Notes: generated from the sequence alone by a model not told the origin. 64,000 bases of DNA from Gammaproteobacteria bacterium (GCA_030431775.1 JAUIHW010000015.1:1-64000), one strand, 5' to 3'. Shown: positions 23,968-34,235, counted from the stretch's first letter. Numbers and translations are program-made.

Positions 23968-25986
23968 CTACGGGCTGCCGCTGGTGCTTACCCAGATGGG
24001 TGAGGTCCAGGCTCGCTCCTGGATGACTGGCGAGTAAAATGGTTGCTCATCCGGGTTAAGGCAACATTTGCCGTATACATCACCCTTTGCTCCGCGTTCC
24101 TGAGCATCTGCAGTTGCAGCGTCAGCCTGTACCTGACATTGGCTTGAGAAAGGGTCTACGCCGGCGGCTTTGCATTGCCAGGTGCTCCAGCGGCAGCTGG
24201 GGTTTTCAACCACGCGAGCGTAATAGAAAGCGTTTTGTCCCTCGGTATAATTGTTATCCTGCCAGACGGCGCACAGTTCGCTGGCCCCCCGGCCGGTTGG
24301 CTGGCAACTGCTCTGGTTCACCCAGGCGCCATTGTCGGGGTTGCCGGCCACATCAAACACCTGTTCCTGGGGTTGGCCGTTGCCGTCAACCCAGCCTTTG
24401 ATGATCTGAATTCGTTGCAGGTCGGTGCCGGGGTGGCCGGCAATTCCCGGGTCTTTGCTAGCGGACACCAGAAATTGTGGGCCTTGCTCGTCGCCGTTGA
24501 TTTCAAGCTTGCCACCCATGGGTACGCCTGTTTGGTACGCCTGGGCTACCCGGTCGGGCGCTTCGCACAGGTCCTTGTCAAATTTGCTGGCGGCAAAAAA
24601 GCGTACGATCGGCCGGGTGCCGCTGGTGGCGTAAGTTTCCTTGCGCCGCATGCCGGCAAAGATTGCATCGCGGGAGTTTTCTTCAGCCCAGACCACGGCA
24701 TGGCCGCCGGGGTTGTCGAAAAAGTGGTCCTGCACGTTGCGGTAGCCGGAGTCACGCCGCCCTAAGTGGCCTTTATAATTGTCTTCCTCGGCTCCTCCGG
24801 GAGTCGCGGTGTGCGTGTCGGTGGAACCGATAAAGCCGAATTGAAAAGGGTTAACGCCGGTTTGCTTTTCCAGAGCCAAGCCGTCCTTGAGTGCATTGCG
24901 CGCCATATTTCGCCGGGCAAAGTCTTCGATGGCGACCGGTGCTGCCCGATCGGTCGCGACTTCGCCGTGCAATGTGCCCAGCATACTCAGGTTGTCAGCG
25001 AAGGCTTGCTCAAAGTCGCACAGCTCATCTTCGGTATCCACGCCAATTCCGCGTAACCGGTCAAAGCGGCATTCCGAGCTGGCCTTGTGCTGGGTCAGTT
25101 CAATCACAGGCTCAAAAAACAGTCGGTTTTGTGCCTCAAGCGCGCTCTCCGGATCGCGAAACATCAGGCCGCCCGCGAGGTTGGGGTTGTGCGGGATCGC
25201 CAGCACATCGCAGCCGGTACCTGCTTCTATGCATTGCTCGCGTAGCTTTACCCACAGTTCAGGGAAGTTGTACGAGCCGGTGTCGTAGGTGGATATCGCT
25301 TTCTCGGTTACCTTTTCATTGCGAAAAATCACGTTCCGGTGCATGTTTTTGTGTTCGGGCGCATCGGTGTATTCGTATCCCACGAAGGTTGTGAATTCAC
25401 AGGCCGAGCTGCGGTCATAATGGTCCTCGGCCGCCTGTTGGATTTTTTGCCAGTAATCGGTATGTCCGGCATCACAGTCTGACAGGGTGCAGGCAAAGCT
25501 CTGATCGCCACCCGGTGTGGTGACCGCACGGCTGGCCCACCAGTTGGCCGCCAACAACTGAACAATATAGATATCGGACCGGCTCATGATGCAATGTGGC
25601 CACCAATAGCCGAGTTTGCTGGAATCTTCAGTGCAAACATTCATTGGGCCAAGTAATTCCGAGTGGTCGGTCACCGCAGTAAAATCCAGCGGCCGCTGAA
25701 TTTGCGCAATCACCGTTTGCTTGCCGTCCTCGTCAGGAATGGTAATCGGCTCGCCTTTGGCATAACGATAGGCGCCCCAGGGGTCATTGCGTTGACTTGA
25801 CACATAAGAGTCGAACGAATAGCGCGTGTGTACATGCAGGTCGCCAAACATTGGTTGGCGCAATGGATCGTAATCAGCGCAGGGTTCGCGTTGCTCGGTG
25901 CGCTCGAAGGCGAGTGTCGTGTTCGTGACAGGTAGCAAAAGAAAAAGGATGGTGACCACTCGGGCTAATGTCCATATGACAGGCAT
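23968..25986 (-). CDS. DUF3604 protein, PHP-like metal motifs, Cys-rich subtype (672 aa)
   Basis: Third DUF3604 gene of the run. The start at 25986 is favoured by AGGA 8 bases upstream and gives a signal peptide MPVIWTLARV...NTTLAFE; an upstream ATG at 26019 has no ribosome site. Metal-type motifs occur in PHP order: FGDLHVH (His51, His53), VTDHSE (Asp107, His108), GYEYTDAP (Glu205), IPHNPN (His266) and GSTDTHT (Asp390, His392). The tail is ERAWTSPIW. About 15 cysteines suggest disulfides in the periplasm. DUF3604 is a family of unknown function. A metal-dependent hydrolase acting outside the cytoplasm is inferred from the motifs. Confidence 0.88.
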   Translation of the reverse strand: MPVIWTLARVVTILFLLLPVTNTTLAFERTEQREPCADYDPLRQPMFGDLHVHTRYSFDSYVSSQRNDPWGAYRYAKGEPITIPDEDGKQTVIAQIQRPLDFTAVTDHSELLGPMNVCTEDSSKLGYWWPHCIMSRSDIYIVQLLAANWWASRAVTTPGGDQSFACTLSDCDAGHTDYWQKIQQAAEDHYDRSSACEFTTFVGYEYTDAPEHKNMHRNVIFRNEKVTEKAISTYDTGSYNFPELWVKLREQCIEAGTGCDVLAIPHNPNLAGGLMFRDPESALEAQNRLFFEPVIELTQHKASSECRFDRLRGIGVDTEDELCDFEQAFADNLSMLGTLHGEVATDRAAPVAIEDFARRNMARNALKDGLALEKQTGVNPFQFGFIGSTDTHTATPGGAEEDNYKGHLGRRDSGYRNVQDHFFDNPGGHAVVWAEENSRDAIFAGMRRKETYATSGTRPIVRFFAASKFDKDLCEAPDRVAQAYQTGVPMGGKLEINGDEQGPQFLVSASKDPGIAGHPGTDLQRIQIIKGWVDGNGQPQEQVFDVAGNPDNGAWVNQSSCQPTGRGASELCAVWQDNNYTEGQNAFYYARVVENPSCRWSTWQCKAAGVDPFSSQCQVQADAATADAQERGAKGDVYGKCCLNPDEQPFYSPVIQERAWTSPIWVSTSGSP

Positions 25987-26097
25987 TTCTGGTTTCCTAT
26001 GCGACTGTTCAGGCCGCAAGCATACACAAAGTGTCGAGATGGCAGGGCAGTGGCGTGTGAACGTCCGGTAAGGTCGCCAGTGGCTTCTTGCTAACCG

Positions 26098-27933
26098 CTA
26101 TGGCTTATACCACACCGGTGAGGTGTACGCGCGTTCCTGAATAGTGGAGGGTATTCCCTCAGGATGCGCTTGCTGCAGTGCAATACTGTCGTAAAGCGAA
26201 TGCCTGGGAGTGGGTATTTGCAGCACTCTGGCGTAGTAAAAAGCGGCCTGCTCCGGGTTAAACTCCGGGTCGGTCCATACAGTCTGCAGGTGGGCGCTGC
26301 CAATGGAGTTGCTGTATTCAGCGCTGGCCAGATCAACACTGTTGCCTACCGCTGGCAGCTTGCCGTGCCGGTCAGGTTTACGGTCATCGGAGGCCGCCAC
26401 GTTGAATATTTTTTCCCTGGCCTGACCGTCACTGTCGAGCCAGCCTTTAACGATCTGAATGCGGTCGAGGTTGGCGCCTTTCGGGTCACGAGCCGCATCG
26501 ATCAGAAAGCTGGGTGCTGAGTTGTGGCTGGCTTTGAGCAGCTCGCCACCCATTGGTACGCCCTTGCGGTAGCCAACGGCCGCAAGGTTGGCTTCATCAA
26601 GGTCGCCTGCTGTGAACTCCCAGCCGGCAAACAGACGCACCTGAATCCGTGGCCCCGTGCTGGCATACACCTCTTTGCGCTGGAACGCGGCAACGATCGC
26701 TTCGCGGCTATTGTTTTCCGCCCACACAGCGGCCAGCCCGGATGCCGAATAATCCCAACCCGTAGGGCCGCTGTTACCGCTGCGAGTCTTGGGCCCGCGT
26801 TCGGGGATCGAGTCCAGAGCCATCTTGCCCTGAAAGTTGTTTTCTTCTGCGGATGCCAGGCTGGTGTGCGAATCCGTCGAGCCGATCATACCGAACTGAT
26901 AGGGGTTTGTACCCAGGGTGTTGCCAAGTTCCAGACCACGCAGTAGCGCGCTGCGGGCGTAGTCGCCGGCCGTTACGGTTGCGGTTTTGTCCGTATCCGG
27001 GCGGGCATCGATCAAGAAGCGATAGCGTTCAAAGTCAGCGAATTCGTCCTCGGGAGACAGTAGGGGATGGGTCTCGGAATCGCCCTTGATCTGTGTGACT
27101 TCGGCCACCGGCTCCCATTTATTTCGCAGACGAGCGTAGTCTGCGGAAAGCGCTTTATCGAACGAGTCCAGTAAGGGGAACATCCGGCCTTTTGACAGAT
27201 TCATGTTGTGTGGGATCGCAACAAAGTTGGCACCCACATCATCGGCAGTTGTCGCCAGCCAGGCCCACAGGTCTTCCGGATGAATGCTGTCGAGCATGCT
27301 GAAAGGCAGAAAGCTGGCTGCCGCGGTTGCATCACCGTCCATGAAAACCACGCGATGCAGATTGGCGGCATTCGGAATTGATGACCATTCCCAGCCGATC
27401 AAGGCGGTGAAAACGCCCGGTTGATTATGGTTATCAGCCGCGGCGGCAATTTCCCGCCAGGGCTTTTGCCGTATTGTCTCGCTGTTTAGCGACGCCAGCA
27501 CGCTTGCGTCCCCGGTGTTCGCGCCTGCTACCAAAGAATGAAACAGCTCGGCTTCTTTTCCCTGCTTCAGCAGCTGTATTGCCTGGCGGCCAAAATCGGT
27601 CGCCAGCATCTGCTCATCACCTTCAAAAAGGCGTTTAGGCACCGCGGTGAGTTCGGCATGGTCGGATATCACCAGAAAGTCCAGCGGCGTTTCAATTTGA
27701 ACGCGGGCGCGATGAAAGGGGTGTACCACAGGCAAGCCCCTGGCATAACGAAATGCAGTGTCAGGGTCGGCGGAACGGTTTTGAAACAGAAAGGCATCAA
27801 AGGAATAGCTGCTGTGCAGGTGGGTGTCCCCCCACAGCAGTTGGGTTTCTGTGTCGGCGATGGCGGCGAGGCAAAGCAGTCCGCACAGTAGGCCTGCGCC
27901 AATTGCTTTGTGCTTGGGTCGCAGACCAGTCAT
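26098..27933 (-). CDS. DUF3604 protein, PHP-like metal motifs (611 aa)
   Basis: Second DUF3604 gene of the run. Three close starts exist (27942, 27939, 27933). Only 27933 places AGGA at a normal distance, and its product begins MTGLRPKHKAIGAGLL with a signal peptide ending near AIAD. The upstream starts overlap the preceding stop. Motifs are WGDTHLHSS (His38, His40), ISDHAE (Asp91, His92, Glu94), GWEWSSIPN, IPHNMN, GSTDSHTSL and the tail ERAYTSPVWY. It belongs to the same subtype as the genes at 27939 and 50510. Tight linkage to a DUF3604 paralogue and to a periplasmic alcohol dehydrogenase suggests joint action on one substrate class. Confidence 0.88.
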   Translation of the reverse strand: MTGLRPKHKAIGAGLLCGLLCLAAIADTETQLLWGDTHLHSSYSFDAFLFQNRSADPDTAFRYARGLPVVHPFHRARVQIETPLDFLVISDHAELTAVPKRLFEGDEQMLATDFGRQAIQLLKQGKEAELFHSLVAGANTGDASVLASLNSETIRQKPWREIAAAADNHNQPGVFTALIGWEWSSIPNAANLHRVVFMDGDATAAASFLPFSMLDSIHPEDLWAWLATTADDVGANFVAIPHNMNLSKGRMFPLLDSFDKALSADYARLRNKWEPVAEVTQIKGDSETHPLLSPEDEFADFERYRFLIDARPDTDKTATVTAGDYARSALLRGLELGNTLGTNPYQFGMIGSTDSHTSLASAEENNFQGKMALDSIPERGPKTRSGNSGPTGWDYSASGLAAVWAENNSREAIVAAFQRKEVYASTGPRIQVRLFAGWEFTAGDLDEANLAAVGYRKGVPMGGELLKASHNSAPSFLIDAARDPKGANLDRIQIVKGWLDSDGQAREKIFNVAASDDRKPDRHGKLPAVGNSVDLASAEYSNSIGSAHLQTVWTDPEFNPEQAAFYYARVLQIPTPRHSLYDSIALQQAHPEGIPSTIQERAYTSPVWYKP

Positions 27934-27938
27934 GCGCA

Positions 27939-29774
27939 TCATTCCTGTTTAGCGGGGTGATACCAGATGGGGGATGTGTAAGCGCGCTCCTGGGTGATCA
28001 TCGGTACTTCGTCACTCATCGCAACCCCGAAGCGTTTGGCGTCATAGGCTGTCCAGCGCGGAGTCGGAATTTCCAGGACACGCACATAATAGAATGCTGA
28101 TAGATCGGGATTGAAATCCGGGTCCTGCCAGTCGGTTTGCAGTTGAGCGGCTCCAATGGTGTTGCTGTAGCTGGCGTCGGCAACGTTTACCGTATTGCCT
28201 ACCGGGGGCAATTTACCGTTCCGCTTCGCTTTGCGGTCTCCGGACCAGACCACGTCATACACTTTCTCCTCGCTGTCGCCATCGGCATTCAGCCAACCCT
28301 TGACCACCTGAATGCGGTCCAGGTTGGCGCCGATCGGGTCTTTGGCCGCGCTGATCGAGAATACCGGAGCGGGCTGTTTGGCTGTACCGTGCAGCTCGCC
28401 ACCCATTGGCACCTGTTGTTCTGCGTAGTTGGCGGCAAAGCGCACCAGTATTCTCGGGCCGGTGGTTGCGTAGGTTTCCTTGCGCATCATTGCGTCGAAG
28501 ATGGCTTCGCGGGTATTTTCTTCAGCCCAGACAGCGGCGTATCCGGACGCGGCCATCTGCCAGCCCAGGGTTATAAAGTCACCCACTTTGCCCAGTTCAC
28601 CTGACCAACGCCCTGCGGCAGGCTCCATGTAGCTCATCTTGCCGAAGAAGTTATCTTCCTCGCCAGTGGCCAGGGCGGTATGACTGTCAGTGGAACCGAC
28701 CATGCCGAACTGGTAGGGATTGGTGCCAAACTGCTGTTCCAGTTGCAAGCCGCGGCGCAGAGCGGCGCGGGCGTATTCAAACGGAATCATTTCCTTGGTT
28801 TTCTTGGTGCCGGCAAAATTGGCGCGGTCCCAGGTTTCATAGTCGGCAAATTCATCGTTTTTTGATAACAGCGGGTGGGTTTCCCCATCCCCTTTGATCT
28901 GGGTGACCTCGTACAAGGGCTCCCAGCGGGCCCGCGCTTCCACATACGCCGCCGTCATCGGTTTACCAAATTCCGTGCTTGTCTCCGGAAACATGAGCCC
29001 GTTGCTGATGTTGCCATTGTGCGCAAGCGCCAGTACTTTGCCACCGGTCTGTTGCTCATAATCCGCCATCCACTGCCACAGCTGTTGCGGGTCTGTGCTT
29101 TCTATCGTCGTGTGCGGAAGTTTCTGACCGGCCTGCTCGGCGCCATCGCGGTACAGCACGTTGCGGTGCAGGTTGCTGCCATTCGGGCCGGAGGTCCATT
29201 CATAACCGATGATCGCGGTGAACCGGCCGGGCTCGTTGTAGGCTTCAGCCGTGGCGATGTATTCGCCCCAGACTGATTCAAAGAAGCCACGGTCAAACAG
29301 CATGTCCGGTGCGTTACCCAGGGTCAGTGCAGTCATCACTTCCATGCGGGTTTTCAGAGCCGCAGCGCCGGTTTCATTGTTCAAGCGCCGATTCCAGTCG
29401 GCCACCACGTCGTTTGCCATGAACTCTTTATTGCCAGCGATTATTTCGGACATGGTACCCATGGCGTCGGAATGGTCGGAGACCACCAGAAAGTCCAAGG
29501 GCCGGGACAGCTTGACCCGCAAACCGTGGGTGGACGTGATCTCCTCACCACGAGCAAAACGGTAGGCGTCTTCGGGATCCAGCTGCACACCAAAAGCCCG
29601 CGCATCCAGCGACAAGGTAGTGTGCAAGTGCGTGTCCCCCCACAGTACGCGCTTGTTATCAGCGCTGGTTGAATAGGGGGAAAAGCTATTGCCCTGCGGT
29701 TCGGCACTCGGTGCTTGGCTGGCCAAAATACCGGCCAGCGTGATGGCGCTCAGCGCGCTCAGTTTGTTGAGCAT
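27939..29774 (-). CDS. DUF3604 protein, PHP-like metal motifs (611 aa)
   Basis: First DUF3604 gene of the run, 16 bases after the alcohol dehydrogenase stop. The ATG at 29774 has AGAGGA 7 bases upstream and yields a signal peptide MLNKLSALSAITLAGILASQ; longer in-frame versions overlap the upstream gene. Motifs are WGDTHLHTT (His49, His51), VSDHSD (Asp100, His101; Asp where paralogues have Glu), GYEWTSGPNG, LAHNGN replacing the usual IPHN, and GSTDSHTAL. The tail is ERAYTSPIWY. Between the HxH and DH motifs lies DPEDAYRFARGEE, shared with the gene at 50510. Catalytic function is inferred only from the motifs. Confidence 0.88.
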   Translation of the reverse strand: MLNKLSALSAITLAGILASQAPSAEPQGNSFSPYSTSADNKRVLWGDTHLHTTLSLDARAFGVQLDPEDAYRFARGEEITSTHGLRVKLSRPLDFLVVSDHSDAMGTMSEIIAGNKEFMANDVVADWNRRLNNETGAAALKTRMEVMTALTLGNAPDMLFDRGFFESVWGEYIATAEAYNEPGRFTAIIGYEWTSGPNGSNLHRNVLYRDGAEQAGQKLPHTTIESTDPQQLWQWMADYEQQTGGKVLALAHNGNISNGLMFPETSTEFGKPMTAAYVEARARWEPLYEVTQIKGDGETHPLLSKNDEFADYETWDRANFAGTKKTKEMIPFEYARAALRRGLQLEQQFGTNPYQFGMVGSTDSHTALATGEEDNFFGKMSYMEPAAGRWSGELGKVGDFITLGWQMAASGYAAVWAEENTREAIFDAMMRKETYATTGPRILVRFAANYAEQQVPMGGELHGTAKQPAPVFSISAAKDPIGANLDRIQVVKGWLNADGDSEEKVYDVVWSGDRKAKRNGKLPPVGNTVNVADASYSNTIGAAQLQTDWQDPDFNPDLSAFYYVRVLEIPTPRWTAYDAKRFGVAMSDEVPMITQERAYTSPIWYHPAKQE

Positions 29775-29790
29775 GATTGTATCCTCTGTA

Positions 29791-31905
29791 CTATTGTTGC
29801 CCGGCGTAGACGCGGTTCGCTTCCGACAACACATATTGCCGGACGGCTTCCGCGTCTTCGGCTGAAATGTACTCTTTGAAGCCAACCATACCGACCGGGC
29901 TCAATACACCATCGATAACAATGTCTTGCCAAATATTGTGTATACCTTCGCTGGAATAACGCAGGTCCGGCGTGAGGCCACCCGTGCGCAGGCCGTCGCC
30001 GTGGCAATAAGCGCAATGGCGCTGATAAATGACCTGTCCGTGCTGGACAGTCTGCGCGCTCGCCGTCACGGCCGCCGGCTTTGGCATTTCTTCCAGCGTA
30101 TCTTCCGGTTCCGGTAATTCATGCGTTCCGCCAAGCTTGTAAACCAGTACTCGTGAGCGGTTTGGTATCTTCCAATGGTGCGCAAGCGCACCTCCCTGAG
30201 CACCGAAGCCACCGCCGAAGCCGACCGCTATGGCCACATACTGCACGCCATCAATCGCGTAACTGATGGGGGCTGCCATCGCTCCTGTCTGAGTATGGTG
30301 CGACCACAGCTCAGCGCCGGTCTCGGCGTCGTGCGCGGTCAGGTTGCCATTCTTGCCGCCCTGAAACACCAGCAGGCCAGCGGTGCTCAGAGTACCCCCC
30401 ATCGTGGGTCGCTGCGGAGGCTGAACCCAAGCCTGTTCCTGCTTGACCGGGTCCCAGGCCAATAGCTGCCCACTGTATGACGCATCCAGCAGCGCGTTGA
30501 TCTCATTGACCGAGGCCGGAGGTGGAGCCATGCCCATATTGTCGAAGCCCAGGTGCCAGTAACCCTGGTTGGGTTTTTTATCGATGTCTCGAGTGGGCGC
30601 CAGATAGGTGGACGGAAACACCATCATTGGGAAGTACACCAGGCCGGTTTGCGGGTTGTACGACATGGGTGGCCAGTTATGGCCGCCACCCATGCTGGGA
30701 ATAACCGGTTTCTTGCCATCGAATACGCGCGCGCCGTCCGTTTCCACCGGTCTGCCCGTGGCCATGTTGACTCGTTCCGCCCAGGTGACGGTGGTGTATT
30801 TCTCCGCCGAGATCAACTCGCCATTAGTGCGGTCAAGCACATAAAAAAAGCCGTTTTTCGGTGCCTGCATCAGCACCTTGCGCAGCTTGCCGGCGATTTC
30901 CAGGTCGGCCAGCATAATATGCTGGGTGGCCGTGAAGTCCCAGGTTTCGCCAGGGGTGGTCTGGTAGTGCCAGACGTATTCGCCGCTGTCCGGTTTTAGG
31001 GCAACAATTGAGGCCAGAAACAGGTTGTCGCCACCTTCCGGGCTGCGCAACGATTGGTTCCACGGTGAACCGTTTCCAACACCGATATAAAGCAGATCCA
31101 ACTCGGGGTCGTACACCATGGAATCCCACACGGTGCCACCGCCGCCCCATTTCCACCATTCTCCGCTCCAGGTTTTGGCGGCCATTTCCATCACATCGTT
31201 TTCAAAGCCGTCGGCCGGATTTCCGGGAACCGTGTAAAAGCGCCAGGCCTGCTTGCCGCTGGCAATGTCGTAAGCGGTGACGTAACCACGAACACCCAGT
31301 TCCGCGCCACCGTTGCCGATGATTACCTTGTCGCCGGCGATTACCGGGGCGCCGGTAATCGTATAGGATTGTTCACGGTCGGTGGTTTGCACGTCCCAAA
31401 CCACGGCGCCATCGTTAGCGTCAAGCGCAATCAAGCGGCCGTCATAGGCGCCGACAATGATTTTGCCATCAGCATAGGCCACTCCGCGATTCACTGCATC
31501 GCAGCAACCCTTGGCAAGAAAAGAACGATCGACCTGAGGGTCATAAAACCATTTCTGTTCGCCAGTGACCGCATCCAGCGCGTACACCATTGACCAACTG
31601 CCAGTGACGTATAGTGTGCGGTTTATCATCAGCGGCGTGGCTTCCACGCCACGGCGGGTGGTCATATCGAACGACCAGTGCAGCCCAAGCTCGGCCACGG
31701 TACTGCGATTGATCTGGTCCAGGCGAGAGTAGCGCTGTTCTTTCCAGTCGTTGCCGTGCCCGGTCCATTCAACGGTTTCGCTCGCAGCTGCTGCCTGCTC
31801 TGCCACAGTGCCAGCTTTTTGTGTTAAGCGTTCCTCGGTTTGCTCTGTGCCTGAGCCGCAGGCCGTTAATACAGAAAGGACTATCAGCGGGGCGAATCTG
31901 CGCAT
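29791..31905 (-). CDS. PQQ-dependent quinohaemoprotein alcohol dehydrogenase, lipoprotein (704 aa)
   Basis: Periplasmic alcohol oxidation passing electrons through PQQ to a fused haem c. The ATG at 31905 (GGTGA upstream) gives a lipoprotein signal MRRFAPLIVLSVLTAC with Cys16; a TTG start 12 bases upstream is less likely. The propeller carries the vicinal cysteines Cys134-Cys135 (AKGCCDAVN) typical of PQQ alcohol dehydrogenases, and Glu88. A C-terminal cytochrome c domain has CAYCH at about 631-635. It is 21 bases after the aldehyde dehydrogenase gene and directly before three DUF3604 genes. Relatives oxidise primary alcohols; the natural substrate here may be released by the DUF3604 proteins (inference). 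Confidence 0.92.
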   Translation of the reverse strand: MRRFAPLIVLSVLTACGSGTEQTEERLTQKAGTVAEQAAAASETVEWTGHGNDWKEQRYSRLDQINRSTVAELGLHWSFDMTTRRGVEATPLMINRTLYVTGSWSMVYALDAVTGEQKWFYDPQVDRSFLAKGCCDAVNRGVAYADGKIIVGAYDGRLIALDANDGAVVWDVQTTDREQSYTITGAPVIAGDKVIIGNGGAELGVRGYVTAYDIASGKQAWRFYTVPGNPADGFENDVMEMAAKTWSGEWWKWGGGGTVWDSMVYDPELDLLYIGVGNGSPWNQSLRSPEGGDNLFLASIVALKPDSGEYVWHYQTTPGETWDFTATQHIMLADLEIAGKLRKVLMQAPKNGFFYVLDRTNGELISAEKYTTVTWAERVNMATGRPVETDGARVFDGKKPVIPSMGGGHNWPPMSYNPQTGLVYFPMMVFPSTYLAPTRDIDKKPNQGYWHLGFDNMGMAPPPASVNEINALLDASYSGQLLAWDPVKQEQAWVQPPQRPTMGGTLSTAGLLVFQGGKNGNLTAHDAETGAELWSHHTQTGAMAAPISYAIDGVQYVAIAVGFGGGFGAQGGALAHHWKIPNRSRVLVYKLGGTHELPEPEDTLEEMPKPAAVTASAQTVQHGQVIYQRHCAYCHGDGLRTGGLTPDLRYSSEGIHNIWQDIVIDGVLSPVGMVGFKEYISAEDAEAVRQYVLSEANRVYAGQQ

Positions 31906-31926
31906 CTTGGTCACCAAATTGCTTAT

Positions 31927-33366
31927 TTAACTTTTCATTTTCAGCAGTGTATTGAACACCTTGTCTGCAAATTTACCGTACGGCGGTGCCAGGTATTTCA
32001 TGGCTGTAAAACCGGCCTGGTAAAACACCGGGCGCATCTTCGAGCAGGCAACAAAACCTTCATAGCCGTGGTAGTGGCCCATGCCGCTGGGGCCTACGCC
32101 ACCAAAAGGCAGGTCGTGCTGGGCGACATGAAACAGGGCGTCGTTCACTGTGACGCCACCGGACATAATGCGTTCTATGTAGTGGTCGGCCAGCTCTTTA
32201 TTGTTGGTAAACGGGTACAGCGCCAGCGGCCGGTCGTGGGCGTTTACGTAAGCGATCACTTCCTCCGCTGTGTCATAGCTCAGCACCATCAGCAAGGGCC
32301 CGAATGTTTCGCGCTGGCGTATGGTCATGTCGTCGGTGGTGTTCAAAACAAGCTGCATGGGTATCTTGCGTGCCTCGATATTGGCTTGCTGTCCGCCACA
32401 GATGTTAACCAGAGTCGCACCTTTTGCCTGGGCGTCTTCCATAGTATCCAGCAGTCGTTGAACGCTGCGATCATCGATAATCGAGGTATAGTCCTTGTGA
32501 TTAATGTCGGGGCAATGCGCGGCACCATAGGCTTTTGCTTGCGCGACGAACTCGTCAATTTGACTATGGTGCACGAAGACATAGTCGACGTTGGTACAGA
32601 TTTGCCCTGCGTTGAACTGCTTGACAAACAGAATCCGCTCAACCGCTTTCTTGAGCGGGTACTGCGGGTCAATAATTGCCGGTGCCTTGCCACCCAGTTC
32701 GAGGATTACCGGAGTCAGGTTCTGTGCGGCCGACGCCATCACCGCCCGGCCGGTTTGTCCCGAGCCTGTGAAAATCAACAGGTCGAACGGCAGTTTGGAA
32801 AATGCTATTCCGACACCGCCGGTTTCCTCAAAAAAGGCGAGTTTGTCGGCTGGGAAATACTTCGGACTCAGCTCGATCAACAGTCTGGTCAGAGCAATGG
32901 AGTTTTCTGACATCTTAACCATGGCGCGATTACCCGCGGCAAACACGGCACACAACTGTGAAAAACTCAAATTGATCGGGAAGTTCCAGGGAATGATCAG
33001 GCCCACCACGCCAAGCGGCTGCGGAATGACCCGATTCTTGCCGCCGGCGAACATACTGACATCCACATGCCGTTTCTGCACCTTCATCCATTTTTTCAGG
33101 TGTTTGACGGTATCATTGATGCCATCAGTGACCGAGATGACTTCGGCGAACAGGGTTTCGTGCCGTGAGCGGTTGCCATAGTCGGCGCTGATGGCGTCGA
33201 CGATGGCGTCCACGTTCTCGCTGAGCATGCGCTTCAGCGCCAGCAGATCTTCCTTGCGCTGCTGGTAGTCGGGGTAGGGGTGCTCGAGATAGGCAGCGCG
33301 TTGCGACTCCAGTGAGCCGAACAACTGACTGTCGATCTCACTGGGCGCATTAATCGCTGTGTTCAT
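31927..33366 (-). CDS. aldehyde dehydrogenase, coniferyl-aldehyde-dehydrogenase-like (479 aa)
   Basis: Cytosolic NAD(P)-dependent oxidation of an aldehyde to an acid. Landmarks are PWNFPINLSF, FTGSGQTGRAVM (cofactor loop), LELGGKAPAI with Glu223 and FNAGQICTNVDYV with the nucleophile Cys257. The overall sequence, including GHYHGYEGFVACSKMRPV near the end, matches the coniferyl/fatty aldehyde branch (class 3-like, under 500 residues). It is in one run with the PQQ alcohol dehydrogenase, giving a plausible alcohol-aldehyde-acid route split across the inner membrane. The aromatic name reflects similarity, not proven substrate. Confidence 0.9.
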   Translation of the reverse strand: MNTAINAPSEIDSQLFGSLESQRAAYLEHPYPDYQQRKEDLLALKRMLSENVDAIVDAISADYGNRSRHETLFAEVISVTDGINDTVKHLKKWMKVQKRHVDVSMFAGGKNRVIPQPLGVVGLIIPWNFPINLSFSQLCAVFAAGNRAMVKMSENSIALTRLLIELSPKYFPADKLAFFEETGGVGIAFSKLPFDLLIFTGSGQTGRAVMASAAQNLTPVILELGGKAPAIIDPQYPLKKAVERILFVKQFNAGQICTNVDYVFVHHSQIDEFVAQAKAYGAAHCPDINHKDYTSIIDDRSVQRLLDTMEDAQAKGATLVNICGGQQANIEARKIPMQLVLNTTDDMTIRQRETFGPLLMVLSYDTAEEVIAYVNAHDRPLALYPFTNNKELADHYIERIMSGGVTVNDALFHVAQHDLPFGGVGPSGMGHYHGYEGFVACSKMRPVFYQAGFTAMKYLAPPYGKFADKVFNTLLKMKS

Positions 33367-33383
33367 TGCAGTACCCTTTAACC

Positions 33384-34235
33384 TTAGAAGTTATACCGGG
33401 CAACCAGCTCCCAGGTGCGTGGCGGATCGATGTGCTTGAAGTAGGTCTGGTCAAAACCGAACGCTCCCAGCGGCACGTCATTGCCCCAGGTGAAAGTTTT
33501 TTCGTCCGTCAGGTTTTTACCAACCAGGGCCAGCATCCAGCCGCTGTCAAGCGATGCCAGGGCCAGGCGTGCATTCAGCTTGCCATAACTGTCCTGAATC
33601 AGGTTGACGTCCTGGTCTGCACCGACAATCACATCGTCGGACCAGTTGTAATCGATATTGGTGGTCAGCTCCATACTGCTGCCCAGGCTCACGACGTACT
33701 CCAGGCCGATATTCGCGGTGTATTCAGGTGCGAACTGCAGTTGTGCGCCGGACAGGTCCTGCACACAGGCCCGTGAGCCGGTGGCGGCTGCCGCGGCGAG
33801 GATCTGGTCCACATTACAGGCCGCATTCGGGAACGACTTGTACTCAGCATCCAGGTAGGCAACCGCTGCATTCACGGTTAATGCGTCATTGACCGCAAAC
33901 ATAAGGTCGGCTTCAACGCCTCGCACTTCGGTTTCGGCTGCGTTGCCCACGACAAAAGCCGCGTTGCCGTCGAACGTACTGACCTGTACGTCTTCGTACT
34001 CGCTTTGGAAGATAGCGGCGTTCAGTCGGCCGCGGCCATCGGCCAGGGTGAACTTGCCGCCGATCTCAACGGTCGTAACGGTTTCGTCTTCGAACTGCGC
34101 AATATCGTCCAGCTCTCCGCTCGGTGTTACTTCTATTTCACGGCCCAGCGAGTTGTCTTCATCAAAGCCACCGGCTTTGTAGCCATTGCCCACTTCCAGG
34201 TACAGCATGGCATCGTCATTCACAAGTTCGGCCAC
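33384..34235 (-). pseudogene. C-terminal half of a broken TonB-dependent receptor
   Basis: Barrel end of a TonB receptor, from VNDDAMLYLEVGNGYKAGG to the terminal WELVARYNF, whose final Phe is correct for outer-membrane insertion. The reading frame differs from the N-terminal half at 34216-35244 and overlaps it by 20 bases; its apparent first codon is GTG inside the coding stretch. It cannot be exported alone because it has no signal peptide. Together with the N-terminal half it represents one receptor that lost about 150 residues of barrel and the reading frame. It could also be an assembly error. It lies 18 bases before the aldehyde dehydrogenase gene. Confidence 0.8.

Noticed and set aside
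32068-32910. 280-codon plus-strand frame opposite the aldehyde dehydrogenase
   Set aside because: Antisense to a clear ALDH with catalytic Cys and Glu; no independent support.
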